Positions 52,923 through 63,210 of a stretch of DNA of 64,000 nt are shown piece by piece (within the stretch, counting starts at the first letter, position 1; every line of letters begins with the position of its first letter). Position numbers and translations under genes: made by a program. Source of the stretch: JAQBQB01 sp963846925 (lineage in GTDB: Bacteria; Gemmatimonadota; Gemmatimonadetes; Gemmatimonadales; Gemmatimonadaceae); the NCBI GenBank assembly GCA_963846925.1, contig CAWJXW010000009.1:62001-126000 (forward strand), read 5' to 3'. The notes under the pieces are model-generated. The model was not told the origin of the DNA and ran no database searches. It worked only from the letters and a program-made list of their open reading frames with translations.

Positions 52923-53606
52923 CTAGCTCTGCTTGCGCACGACCACGACACCGCCCGGCTTTCCGGCGACGGACCCGCGGACGTAGATCAGGTTGCGCTC
53001 GGCGTCGATCTTCTCGACGCGAAGGTGAATCGCCGTACGCCGGGCGTCGCCGTAGTGCCCCGGCATCTTCTTGCCCTTGATGACGCGCGACGGATCCGTC
53101 CCGGGTCCGACCGAGCCCGGGCGGCGATGCTTCGTGTTGCCGTGTGTGTTCGGGCCGCCACCGATTCCGTGGCGCTTGACGACGCCCTGAAAGCCGTGTC
53201 CCATGGACGTGCCGGTGACCTTCACGGTGTCGCCGACGGCGAAGACGTCGACCTTCACGACGTCGCCGATGCTGTACGACGGGATCTGCGCCTTCGCGTT
53301 CCCCGGCTCGTCGAGCCGGACCGAGCGCAGCACGCGGGGCGGCGCCTCGAGCCCCGCCTTCTTGGCGTGGCCGACGGCGGCGAGCGTCGCGCGATGTCCC
53401 TTCGGCGCGCCCTCGCCCCGCTTCGACGCGCGACGGAGACGCGACGTGCCGAGGCCGAGCTGCACCGAGGTGTAGCCGGACTTCGCCGGGTCGGTGACCG
53501 CGACGACCGGATTCGGCGGCGCTTCGATCACCGTCACCGGGATCTGCTGCCCCGCCTCGTTGAAGATCTGGGTCATGCCCAGCTTTTTGCCTACGATACC
53601 GATCAT
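52923..53606 (-). CDS. rplC: 50S ribosomal protein L3
   Basis: About 227 residues from ATG 53606 (MIGIVGKKLGMTQIFNEAGQ), with the tip near the peptidyl-transferase centre TSMGHGFQGVVKRHGIGGGP and TDPSRVIKGKKMPGHYGDAR. The Gln of HGFQG is the methylation site in other bacteria. An ATG four codons upstream is also possible. Foldback copy C lies just upstream. Confidence 0.96.
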   Translation of the reverse strand: MIGIVGKKLGMTQIFNEAGQQIPVTVIEAPPNPVVAVTDPAKSGYTSVQLGLGTSRLRRASKRGEGAPKGHRATLAAVGHAKKAGLEAPPRVLRSVRLDEPGNAKAQIPSYSIGDVVKVDVFAVGDTVKVTGTSMGHGFQGVVKRHGIGGGPNTHGNTKHRRPGSVGPGTDPSRVIKGKKMPGHYGDARRTAIHLRVEKIDAERNLIYVRGSVAGKPGGVVVVRKQS

Positions 53607-53683
53607 AAGAAGTCTCATTCCTCGTAGTCACTGCCGGCCGGGTGGCCGAATGGCAGTTGGACTGTGGGGCCGGCTGCTGAGGG

Positions 53684-53745
53684 CTCTGGTCTCCGGTCTC
53701 GGGTCTCGGCAGTTACCAGAGACCAGGGACCTGTGACCGGTGACC
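53684..53745. repeat. Foldback repeat, GGTCTC/GGCAGTT family, copy C (inside the ribosomal operon)
   Basis: CTCTGGTCTCCGGTCTCGGG, core CGGCAGTTACCAG, then GAGACCAGGGACC and GTGACCGGTGACC. It lies in the 166-base gap between rpsJ and rplC and has the same orientation as copy B. The arms pair over about 25 bases with mismatches. Confidence 0.8.
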
Positions 53746-53784
53746 TTGAGTGTTCAGTCAACCAGTCCTCGATTAGTGCGCTCC

Positions 53785-54093
53785 CTACTCCACCTTGATC
53801 TCGACGTCGACCCCAGCCGGCAGATCCAGCTTCGTCAACGCATCGACCGTCTGGGCACGCGAGTCGAGGATGTCGATCACGCGCTTGTGCGTCTTGAGCT
53901 CGAACTGCTCGCGGGACTTCTTGTCGACGTGCGGCGAGCGGAGGACCGTCCACCGCTGCGTCTTCGTCGGGAGCGGGATCGGGCCCGACACCTGCGCGCC
54001 CGTCTTCTCCGCCGTCCGCACGATGTCCGCCGACGCCTGATCGATCACCGCGTGATCGAACGCCTTGAGACGGATGCGAATTCTGCCAGCCAT
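53785..54093 (-). CDS. rpsJ: 30S ribosomal protein S10
   Basis: A 102-residue S10 (MAGRIRIRLKAFDHAVIDQA, GAQVSGPIPLPTKTQRWTVL, RSPHVDKKSREQFELKTHKR). Standard length. S10 (NusE) also takes part in transcription antitermination. It is flanked by foldbacks on both sides (53684 and 54131). Confidence 0.97.
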   Translation of the reverse strand: MAGRIRIRLKAFDHAVIDQASADIVRTAEKTGAQVSGPIPLPTKTQRWTVLRSPHVDKKSREQFELKTHKRVIDILDSRAQTVDALTKLDLPAGVDVEIKVE

Positions 54094-54130
54094 GTGTGTT
54101 CCCGAATGAGAGCGTAAACCCTGAACTGCT

Positions 54131-54197
54131 CGACAGCTGGACGGCTGGACAGCAAGACAGCCGTCAAGCTGTCAGGCTGTCCTGCCGTCAGGCACCG

Positions 54198-54200
<3 letters not shown>
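54131..54200. repeat. Foldback repeat of CAGGCTGTC/GACAGCTGG words
   Basis: GACAGCTGGACGGCTGGACA on the left is imperfectly complementary to CTGTCAGGCTGTCCTGCCGT on the right. The right end runs into the tuf stop codon (54198-54200). It fills the tuf-rpsJ gap. The words differ from those of copies A-C. Confidence 0.65.
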
Positions 54201-55400
<1,200 letters not shown>

Positions 55401-55488
55401 TGTACGAGTCCTGGTTGGTTTGAATCCGAAGTCCAAATGCGAGCACGGGATCAGTCGTCCCCGCTTCCCTCGTCCCGCGTCCTGCCCG

Positions 55489-57585
55489 TTAGCCCTTCAC
55501 CTTCGCGATGATCTCCTCGGCCTTGCTCTTCGGCACTTCCGCGTAGTGCGCGAATTCCATCGAGTACACCGCGCGGCCTTGCGACATCGAGCGCAGCTTC
55601 GTGGAGTACCCGAACATCTCGGCAAGCGGCACTGTCGAGGCGATCACCTGCGCTTCGCCTCGCTGCGTCATCCCGCCGATCTTGCCGCGGCGCGCCGAGA
55701 GATCGCCCAGCACGTCGCCCATGAACGAATCCGGCGTCACGACCTCGACGTTCATCATCGGCTCGAGAATCACCGGGTGCGCCTTCTTCGCCGCTTCCTT
55801 GAACGCCATCGAGCCCGCGATCTTGAACGCCATTTCGCTGGAGTCTACGTCGTGGTACGAGCCGTACACGAGCTCGACCTTTACGTCGACCATCGGATAG
55901 CCCGCCAGCACGCCGTTCTCCAGTGCTTCCTTGATGCCCTGTTCGACCGGCGCGATGTATTCGCGCGGGATCACACCGCCGACGATCTTGTCCTCGAACA
56001 CGAAGCCCGCGCCCGTCTCGGACGGCTCCATGTTGATCACCACATGGCCGTACTGTCCCTTGCCGCCCGACTGCCGGATGAACTTGCCCTCGACCTTCTC
56101 GACGCGCTTGCGGATCGTCTCCCGGAACGCGACCTGCGGCTGACCGATGTTCGCGTCGACCTTGAACTCGCGCAGCATGCGGTCGACGATGATCTCGAGG
56201 TGCAGCTCGCCCATTCCGGAGATGATCGTCTGGCTCGTCTCCTCGTCGGTGTGGACGCGGAACGTCGGGTCTTCCTCCGACAACTTCGCCAGCGCGATGC
56301 CGAGCTTGTCCTGATCCGCCTTCGTCTTCGGCTCGATGGCGACGTCGATGACCGGATTCGGGAACTTCATCGCCTCGAGGATGATCGGATGATCATCGTC
56401 GCACATCGTGTCGCCGGTGCGCGTGTCGCGGAGGCCGATCGCGGCGGCGATGTCGCCGGCGCGCACCTCCTCGATCTCCTCGCGCTTGTTCGCGTGCATC
56501 TGCAGCACGCGGCTCACGCGCTCGCGCTTGTCCTTGGTCGAGTTGTAGACGTACGAGCCCGACTTGAGCACGCCCGAGTACACGCGGAAGAACGTCAGTT
56601 TCCCGACGAACGGATCGGTCGCGATCTTGAACGCGAGCGCCGCGAACGGCGCGTCGTCCGAGACCGGACGCTCGGCGTGGTGCTCGTCGTGGTGCGGGAG
56701 GTGCCCCTCGATCGCCTTGACGTCCACCGGCGCGGGGAGATAGTCGATCACCGCGTCGAGCAGCGCCTGCACGCCCTTGTTCTTGAACGACGCGCCGCAC
56801 AGCACCGGAATCATGTTGCCGGCGACCGTCGCCTTGCGGATCGCGCTTCGGATCTCCTCGCAGGACAGCTCTTCGCCGTTCAGGTACTTCTCCATCACGC
56901 TGTCGTCGTTGGCGACGGCGTGATCGATCAACGCGTGGCGCGCCTGCTCGACCGCATCGCGGTACTCGGCCGGCACGTCGACGACGTCGAACTTCTTGCC
57001 CAGCGACTCGTCGTCGAAGATGTACTGCTTGCGCTCGATGACGTCGATGTGGCCCGTGAAGAGCTCACCGGATCCGACGGGGAGTTGCAGCGGAAACGCG
57101 TTCTTGGAGAGTCGGTCGCGAATCATCGTCATGCAGCGATCGAAGTCGGCGCCGACGCGGTCCATCTTGTTGGCGAAGATGAGGCGCGGCACGCCGTAGC
57201 GGTCGGCCTGCCGCCAGACGGTTTCGGTCTGCGGCTCGACGCCGGCGACGGAATCGAGGAGCGTGACGGCGCCGTCGAGCACGCGAAGCGAGCGCTCGAC
57301 TTCGACGGTGAAGTCGACGTGTCCCGGCGTGTCGATGATGTTGATGCGGTACTCGGTACCGTGGCGCGTCCAGAACGCGGTCGTCGCGGCGGACGTGATC
57401 GTGATGCCGCGCTCCTGCTCCTGCTCCATCCAATCCATCGTCGCGGTGCCTTCGTGCACCTCGCCGATCTTGTGCGCCTTGCCGGTATAGTAGAGGATGC
57501 GCTCGGTCGTAGTCGTCTTACCGGCATCGATGTGGGCCATGATGCCGATATTGCGATAGTGGTCGAGCGGTGTTTCGCGGGCCAT
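55489..57585 (-). CDS. fusA: Elongation factor G
   Basis: A 698-residue EF-G (MARETPLDHYRNIGIMAHID), with P-loop AHIDAGKTTTTERIL, switch I EQERGITITSAATTAFW, DTPGHVDFTVEVERSLRVLD and NKMDRVGADF. Domains II-V are complete, including GGKGQYGHV. It catalyses translocation. It is the first gene of the operon; rpsL and rpsG, which usually come before it, are not present. Confidence 0.97.
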   Translation of the reverse strand: MARETPLDHYRNIGIMAHIDAGKTTTTERILYYTGKAHKIGEVHEGTATMDWMEQEQERGITITSAATTAFWTRHGTEYRINIIDTPGHVDFTVEVERSLRVLDGAVTLLDSVAGVEPQTETVWRQADRYGVPRLIFANKMDRVGADFDRCMTMIRDRLSKNAFPLQLPVGSGELFTGHIDVIERKQYIFDDESLGKKFDVVDVPAEYRDAVEQARHALIDHAVANDDSVMEKYLNGEELSCEEIRSAIRKATVAGNMIPVLCGASFKNKGVQALLDAVIDYLPAPVDVKAIEGHLPHHDEHHAERPVSDDAPFAALAFKIATDPFVGKLTFFRVYSGVLKSGSYVYNSTKDKRERVSRVLQMHANKREEIEEVRAGDIAAAIGLRDTRTGDTMCDDDHPIILEAMKFPNPVIDVAIEPKTKADQDKLGIALAKLSEEDPTFRVHTDEETSQTIISGMGELHLEIIVDRMLREFKVDANIGQPQVAFRETIRKRVEKVEGKFIRQSGGKGQYGHVVINMEPSETGAGFVFEDKIVGGVIPREYIAPVEQGIKEALENGVLAGYPMVDVKVELVYGSYHDVDSSEMAFKIAGSMAFKEAAKKAHPVILEPMMNVEVVTPDSFMGDVLGDLSARRGKIGGMTQRGEAQVIASTVPLAEMFGYSTKLRSMSQGRAVYSMEFAHYAEVPKSKAEEIIAKVKG

Positions 57586-57968
57586 ATGAAGTCAGTTCAG
57601 CGAATCGAAGTCGTTGTGAGTCGTCGTGCGATGACCACCAGCAAAAACGCGGGTGGACCGGACCCCTCGAGAGGGCGGTATCCATCCGCAGTCGCCGGGT
57701 GCGCTCGCCGCTGCTGCGCGAGTGGGGACCCAAGGCGCGCCCGTCCCGAACCAGCCGTCGCGTCACCGCGTTGTTACCGCGCGGTCCGCGACTCGGGATG
57801 AACGTCAGATTGTCCTGCGTTTCTTTTCGGGAGCCGCAGCGCTCACTCGAGCGCGTCAGCCGGAGCAGACCCCTGCGTCATGCAGGCCCATAAGAGTCGG
57901 CGCGCAGTACGCCGATGGATCGCTCGCGGTTGGCCTCGAAGCGAGGCGCCAAAACCCGGAGCCCTTTG
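57586..57968 (-). other. Long 5' leader of the fusA operon
   Basis: About 375 bases separate the promoter at 57969 from the fusA start. Frames here are short and unconvincing. It includes a small palindrome CCCTCGAGAGGG near 57666. No known ribosomal-protein leader motif was recognised. It may hold a regulatory structure. Confidence 0.45.
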
Positions 57969-57996
57969 AAGTTATCGGGGTTTCGGCGGGTGTCAA
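57969..57996 (-). promoter_or_regulatory. Strong sigma-70-like promoter for fusA-tuf-S10 operon
   Basis: On the minus strand TTGACA (57996-57991), a 16-base spacer, then TAACTT (57974-57969). The -35 box is perfect. It points towards fusA and lies just beyond the end of the RCC1 gene. It is the best candidate for the whole translation operon. Confidence 0.7.
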
Positions 57997-58038
57997 CCGG
58001 TGGACAGTGGTGGTGGGCTGGTCGCCGGGAGCGGACCT

Positions 58039-59226
58039 TCACCTCTTCGCCGTCTCGTTCGCGATCACGATGACGCCCGCGAGCGTCTGCCCCCAGCAAT
58101 ACGCCCGACCGGCCGCCGTTGTGGCGCACGAGGACGATCCCCCGGCCGCGATGTGCGTGAGGCGTTCGCCGAGCTCGACGCGGACCGGCGTCGCCGAGCA
58201 TTCGAATGGTCCACAGCGAGCGATGGAGGTGCCCCCGAGGCGGCCGTCGATACCCAACCCCCAGCAGTATCCATCGCCGCCCGCGGTCACAGCGCAGGTG
58301 TGTGTCCCTCCGACGCTTACCTCGACGAAACGGGTCCCCGACGGCGCCGGGATTCGCCCGACCGTCGAGTCCGGGTCGGCGACGCCGAGGCGCCCATGGC
58401 GATTCGTTCCCCAGCAGACCACATCACCTTGGCTCGTGACCGCGCAACTGTACGCCCCACCCGAGCTCAGTTGAACGACGCGTTCGCTTGCCAGGACTCG
58501 AGTAGGGATTGCCTTCCACGCGACATTCGGATCCGCCAGGAGTTGCCGCTCGCGGTTGTCGCCCCAGCACACGAGCGACGCGGCGGCGATGCCGCACGTG
58601 TGTGTCCCGCGCGCGCTGATCGCACTGAAAAGGAGGGAGTCGCTGACTAGCCGCGGAGTGCGGTTGCACGCGACCCCCCCGTCACAGATCTGCGCGGTTC
58701 CGGCGCGACCCAATTGCCCGGCGTCCGCGCGACCCCAGCAGTACGCGCGCCCCTGGGCGAGTCCGCACACGTGCTCGAACCCCGCCGACAGCGAATCGAA
58801 TCGCATGCCGATCGCGATCGGCATGGATACGGTCGAACACGGAAGTCCGCCGCAGACCTCACGGACCGTTGCGTCGCCCATGACGCCTGACACGTCCGCA
58901 CCCCAGCAATACGGATATCCGCCCGCCGTGAGCGCGCATGTTTGCGTGGCGCCGGCCACGACCTGTTTGAATTGCTGAAAGCTCGCCACACGGACGGCGC
59001 GATCCGGTGACGACGCGGTCGATCCGTTGCCGAGTTGGCCCCACTGCCCGTCGCCCCAACAGTAGATGGTGCCCGCATCGTCGAGCGCGCAGTAGTGAGC
59101 GCTTCCAGCGGAGATCGACACGAGATGCGGCGAATCGGAAGGACTCGGCTGCGCTTGCGCCGACCCGACATCGACAAATAGTAGGAGGGCGATGATCGAT
59201 CTCGAGAGAGCCGTGAAACGGCGCAT
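58039..59226 (-). CDS. Secreted RCC1-repeat protein (seven CWG repeats)
   Basis: A 395-residue protein with a signal peptide (SIIALLLFVDVGSAQAQ). Seven repeats of the pattern HxCAL...YCWGxxxxGQLG are visible (for example YCWGDGQWGQLG, YCWGRADAGQLG, YCWGLGIDGRLG), so one seven-bladed propeller is expected. Each blade has a Cys pair that could form a disulfide, suiting a life outside the cytoplasm. Ligand unknown. It diverges from the BTAD regulator across a 212-base gap. Confidence 0.9.
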   Translation of the reverse strand: MRRFTALSRSIIALLLFVDVGSAQAQPSPSDSPHLVSISAGSAHYCALDDAGTIYCWGDGQWGQLGNGSTASSPDRAVRVASFQQFKQVVAGATQTCALTAGGYPYCWGADVSGVMGDATVREVCGGLPCSTVSMPIAIGMRFDSLSAGFEHVCGLAQGRAYCWGRADAGQLGRAGTAQICDGGVACNRTPRLVSDSLLFSAISARGTHTCGIAAASLVCWGDNRERQLLADPNVAWKAIPTRVLASERVVQLSSGGAYSCAVTSQGDVVCWGTNRHGRLGVADPDSTVGRIPAPSGTRFVEVSVGGTHTCAVTAGGDGYCWGLGIDGRLGGTSIARCGPFECSATPVRVELGERLTHIAAGGSSSCATTAAGRAYCWGQTLAGVIVIANETAKR

Positions 59227-59438
59227 TTGGTTGCTCCGGGGTGAATCGTCGCCGACGCATCCGCGTTGCTCGACTTTGCGGTCGTCGGTACGTTGGAGCT
59301 TGGTTTTCGCCGGTTCCCTGGCTCTTCCGCGGCTCTTCCTCGGACGCTAAGCGTCGCCAATCGTCTGACTATCGTCCGGTCTCCGTGACTTCGCTCGCGT
59401 GTCCGGGCACCGTCACCGGCCTTCATTAGGACCGCGCC

Positions 59439-61964
59439 ATGATCGAGTTGAGCGTTCTGGGCCCGATCCAGTTGCGCGGCGCAGACGGCCACGAACTCTC
59501 GGCGGTGTTGGCACAGCCCAAACGCCTGGCGCTGCTCGTCTATCTCGCCGCGGCGCGCCCCCGGGGATTTCAGCGACGCGACAAGCTCGTCGCGCTCTTC
59601 TGGGCCGATTTCGACCAGGCGCGCGCGCGACAAGCGCTGAACAAGGCGGTGCACGTGTTGCGGCGGAGCCTGGGCGACGCAGCCATCGTTTCACGCGGCG
59701 ACGACGAGATCGCGCTGGATGACGCAGTCGTCTCTTTGGACGTGCGGCTCTTCGACGCCGAGATCGCCGCCGGCAGCGCGGCCGCCGCGCTGGTTCGATA
59801 CCGTGGTGAGTTCGCCGACGGCCTGTATGTCGACGACGCCACAGAATTCGACCAGTGGCTGTCGATGGAGCGCGACCGTGTGCGACAGACGGCATCGCGC
59901 GCCGCCGGTGAGGCCGCCGATGCGAGCGTGGCCGGATCGGCGACATCGATCGAGTTGGCGCGTCGCGCGCTCGAGCTGTCGCCGCACGACGAGCTCGCGC
60001 TACGCCGGCTGATGCTGTCGCTGCGCCACGCCGGCGACAACGCGGGCGCGGCCCACGAGTACGACACTTTCGCCCGGCGGCTTCGCGATGAGCTCGACCT
60101 CGCTCCGTCGCCGGAAACGCAGGCGTTGCGGTCGTCACTGAACGCACCTGGCGGAACGCCCGGAGCGAACGCGTCGGCGTCGCTCGATCAGCGACCCGAC
60201 GTCGCGGCACCACTCGCCGCTCCGGCAGACCCCAAGTCCGCGTCCGAAATCCGCGCGAAGCATCGCTCGTGGCCACTCGCCGCCGCGGTGTTAGTGAGTA
60301 TTGCTCTGGGCGGAGCCGTCTTTCTGAATCGCGCGCTTCGAGCGCCGCCCCCCCGGCGCCGGCAGATCCGCATCGCCTGGTCGTGGCCACGCTGGAGAAT
60401 CGTGACGGGTGATTCGACGCTCGATCAGCTCGGGGCGATGACATCCGACTGGCTCACGCAAGGCATCGTCGCGGCGAGTCTGGTCAGCGTCACCACATCG
60501 CCGAACCCGACTCCCCGCGCCGAAACGCCGCGACAGCTCTCCGCGTCGACGGGAGCGGGACTGGTGATGACGGGGGCGTACTACAAGCGGGGCGACAGCG
60601 TCGTGTTCGAAGCACAGCTCTGGAGCGCCGCCGACAACGCCGTCAAGCAAGTGTTCCAGCCGGTGACGGTCGGCGAACACGACGTTCAGCTGGCGCTCGA
60701 CTCGCTTCGCCGGCAGGCGTTGACGATCGTCGCGCTCGCCGTGTCGCCGGAGCGCGCGTCGTCACTCGTCCGGGGCAGCCCGAGGGCGCCTGCCTACGAA
60801 GCCTATCGGGAGTACGTGCAGGGCATTGACCTGTTCGCCGAGCGAAGCCCGCGCGCATACGAGCATTTCGTGCGAGCGGCGAGGATCGACACGTCGTTCG
60901 CCGTAGCCGCTCTCGCCGTCGCCGCGTCGCTGTTGTACGACAATCCCGCGTCGCCGGTGCTCGACTCGATCTTCACCGCGCTCTCGGGGAGACCGTCGGC
61001 ACTTTCGGAGCAGTCGCGTGTCTGGCTGAGCGCGATGCAGGCGTCGCGTCGCGGCGACATTGTCGAATCGACGCGGCTCCTCGGCGACCTCGCGCGACTC
61101 GCCCCGGCGTCGCTCTTTCCGTACGTGTACTCGCAGTCGCTCGAGACTGTCGGCCGGGTTCGTGAGGCGTCGGCGGCACTGCGCACGATGAGAAGCTCAG
61201 GGGGCTCGACGCGCTTTTTCGCGTATTGGGTGAGCGCCGGCATGTATGACGACATGCTCGGCGACCAGGACGCGGCGCGAGAGAACGTGCGAGAAGGCGC
61301 GCGCGAGTTCCCGCGCGACATCCCGATCGCGGCGACGGCTGTGCGATACTTCGCGTCGACAGGGCAGCTGAAGGAAGCGGACTCCGTCGTCGATGACGCG
61401 ATGACGATGGCGACGCGGCCGGGGTGGGACGCCGGATCGGTCATCGCCGTGGCGGCGCTCGAAGCGGCGGCGCACGGCCACGGGGACTGGGTGCCGCACG
61501 CGCGGGCGCGCGGCCTCGCATGGTACAACGGGTTGTCCGCCGATGAACGGGCGCGCGAAGCGAAAGGCTTTGGGCTGACGTGGGTGCTGTATTCGATTCA
61601 AGCGTGGCCTGAGCTCGAGGCGCGCGTGACGCAGCTCGCGCACGACGCGCCGAACGACCCGCGGTGGATCGGCTATCAGGGATTGATCGCGGCGCACCGC
61701 GGCGACACGACGTCGGCGCGTCGAGCCGAGCGATCGTTGGCGGCGTTCGCCCTTCCGCCCAATGCACCGCCCGGCGCGATCGGATTCTTCCTCCAATCCC
61801 GGGCACGCATCGCGGCCATGCTCGGGGATCGCGAAGGCGCGGTCGAGTTGCTGAGCCGCGCGCTGGCGAATGGCGCGCGTTACACGGTGTACCTCCACAC
61901 CGAGCCGGCGTTCGCGTCGCTTCGCGGCTACGAGCCGTTCACGCGGCTCGTCACACCGCACTAA
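59439..61964 (+). CDS. BTAD-domain transcriptional regulator with membrane anchor and TPR-like C-terminus
   Basis: An 841-residue protein. Residues 1-~95 are an OmpR/PhoB-like winged helix (MIELSVLGPIQLRGADGHEL, FQRRDKLVALFWADFD), and residues ~100-240 a bacterial transcriptional activation domain (VDDATEFDQWLSMERDRVRQ, ALELSPHDELALRRLMLSLR). A single membrane helix follows at ~276-296 (PLAAAVLVSIALGGAVFLNR). The remaining ~540 residues are helical with TPR-like character and would be outside the membrane. This is a CadC/ToxR-like layout on a SARP-type regulator. Targets are unknown, but the divergent RCC1 gene is a candidate. Confidence 0.87.
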   Translation: MIELSVLGPIQLRGADGHELSAVLAQPKRLALLVYLAAARPRGFQRRDKLVALFWADFDQARARQALNKAVHVLRRSLGDAAIVSRGDDEIALDDAVVSLDVRLFDAEIAAGSAAAALVRYRGEFADGLYVDDATEFDQWLSMERDRVRQTASRAAGEAADASVAGSATSIELARRALELSPHDELALRRLMLSLRHAGDNAGAAHEYDTFARRLRDELDLAPSPETQALRSSLNAPGGTPGANASASLDQRPDVAAPLAAPADPKSASEIRAKHRSWPLAAAVLVSIALGGAVFLNRALRAPPPRRRQIRIAWSWPRWRIVTGDSTLDQLGAMTSDWLTQGIVAASLVSVTTSPNPTPRAETPRQLSASTGAGLVMTGAYYKRGDSVVFEAQLWSAADNAVKQVFQPVTVGEHDVQLALDSLRRQALTIVALAVSPERASSLVRGSPRAPAYEAYREYVQGIDLFAERSPRAYEHFVRAARIDTSFAVAALAVAASLLYDNPASPVLDSIFTALSGRPSALSEQSRVWLSAMQASRRGDIVESTRLLGDLARLAPASLFPYVYSQSLETVGRVREASAALRTMRSSGGSTRFFAYWVSAGMYDDMLGDQDAARENVREGAREFPRDIPIAATAVRYFASTGQLKEADSVVDDAMTMATRPGWDAGSVIAVAALEAAAHGHGDWVPHARARGLAWYNGLSADERAREAKGFGLTWVLYSIQAWPELEARVTQLAHDAPNDPRWIGYQGLIAAHRGDTTSARRAERSLAAFALPPNAPPGAIGFFLQSRARIAAMLGDREGAVELLSRALANGARYTVYLHTEPAFASLRGYEPFTRLVTPH

Positions 61965-61983
61965 CCGGTCTACCGTTCCCGAC

Positions 61984-62718
61984 GTGCCTTCTCCTTCCGG
62001 ACAGATCATCGCGATGGGCGGCGGCGGGTTCTCCATGGAACCGCACAACTCGCTCCTCGACGACTACGTTCTCGCGCAATCCCGACGTTCGAAGCCGCGC
62101 ATCTGCTTCCTCGGATGTGCGAGCGGCGACGCCTCGGCGTACGTCGAGAAATTCTACCGCGCGTTCAGCCAGCAACGCTGCGAGCCGACGCATTTGCCGA
62201 TGTTCGACACGCCGCCGCCGGACATCGCGCGCATTGTTCCGCGGCAGGACGTGTTCTACGTCGGCGGCGGGAGCACGCGCAATTTGCTCGTGCTTTGGCG
62301 GGAGTGGGGATTGGATCGGCTCCTCGCCCGCGAATGGCGCCGAGGCAAGGTCTTCGCCGGGCTCAGCGCGGGCTCGCTCTGCTGGTTCGAATCGGGCGTC
62401 AGCGATTCGTTCGGCCCGCGGCTCGCGCCCGTCCATGCGCTTGGCTGGATCCGCGGCAGCCACTGCCCGCATTACGACGGCGAGTCCGAGCGCCGCCCGG
62501 CGTACCACGCGCTCGTGGGCGCGGGTCGGCTTCCGGCCGGCTATGCAGCCGACGATGGCGCCGCGCTCCACTTCATCGGCAGAAAGCTCCACCGCGTCGT
62601 GAGCTCCCGGCCGAACGCGAAGGCCTATCGCGTCGCGCGCGCCGGCCGAACCGTGACCGAGCGGCCGCTCGAGACCGAGTTTCTGGGCGCTCGCCGGGGT
62701 GCGCGGCGCCGAGACTGA
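61984..62718 (+). CDS. Peptidase E-like (S51) family protein
   Basis: A 244-residue protein from GTG 61984. Motifs: GQIIAMGGGGFSMEPHNSLL at the start, FYVGGGSTRNLLVLWRE, and the nucleophile Ser in VFAGLSAGSLCWFESGVSDS, as in S51 dipeptidase E and cyanophycinase-like proteins. GSHCPHYDGESERRPAYH provides His and Glu near the site. It lacks a signal peptide. It may cleave Asp-X dipeptides, but the specificity is uncertain. It follows the BTAD regulator by 19 bases. Confidence 0.82.
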   Translation: MPSPSGQIIAMGGGGFSMEPHNSLLDDYVLAQSRRSKPRICFLGCASGDASAYVEKFYRAFSQQRCEPTHLPMFDTPPPDIARIVPRQDVFYVGGGSTRNLLVLWREWGLDRLLAREWRRGKVFAGLSAGSLCWFESGVSDSFGPRLAPVHALGWIRGSHCPHYDGESERRPAYHALVGAGRLPAGYAADDGAALHFIGRKLHRVVSSRPNAKAYRVARAGRTVTERPLETEFLGARRGARRRD

Positions 62719-62795
62719 AACGAATCGCATCGGTCCGTTTCGACTTCCCCCGGCTTTCCCCGTGACGCGCGGGGTCATCGGACCATCTAGAGGAT

Positions 62796-62957
62796 ATGAC
62801 AAAGCTGATGGTCTTCATCGGCGCGACGGTGGGCGGGTCGATCGGGTGGTGGCTCGGCGCCTTTGCCGGGTTCTTCGCCGCCTTCATGCTGAGCATGGTC
62901 GGCACCGGCGTCGGGATGTACGTCGGGCGCCGCTTCGCGCTGGAACATTTGCAGTAG
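62796..62957 (+). CDS. Small 53-residue membrane protein
   Basis: ATG 62796 preceded by AGAGGA. It reads MTKLMVFIGATVGGSIGWWL, then GAFAGFFAAFMLSMVGTGVG and MYVGRRFALEHLQ: two Gly-rich membrane helices ending in a basic tail. Such short Gly-zipper proteins are frequent and uncharacterised. The start is well supported by the ribosome binding site. Confidence 0.7.
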   Translation: MTKLMVFIGATVGGSIGWWLGAFAGFFAAFMLSMVGTGVGMYVGRRFALEHLQ

Positions 62958-63118
62958 TCGCTGGTGGTCGCCGAGACCGGCACGAATCCGCCGCAATCCG
63001 GGCACGGGGAGCGACGTGTTTCTTTGTGCGCTCAGGTGGCCTCGCGATCGCGCTCGATTGCCTCGCAATCGACGTGCGGACATTCGGTTGCGACAGTCTG
63101 GTCGGTGCGCGTCCGCTG

Positions 63119-63136
63119 GTGTGCCCGCGTCTTGCA
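63119..63136 (+). promoter_or_regulatory. Conserved upstream element of the His/Lys-rich gene, copy 1
   Basis: GTGTGCCCGCGTCTTGCA, 75 bases before the gene at 63211. The same block with two changes occurs before the paralogue at 63817. Spacing of GTGCCC and TTGCA resembles a -24/-12 promoter, but the usual GG at -24 is TG. Confidence 0.4.
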
Positions 63137-63210
63137 CTTTGAGCATGTGCAAGGCTCGCGGCGCGGACAAAGCCGCGACGCGAAGTACCGAAGGAGAAGC
63201 AGGAGCAGCA

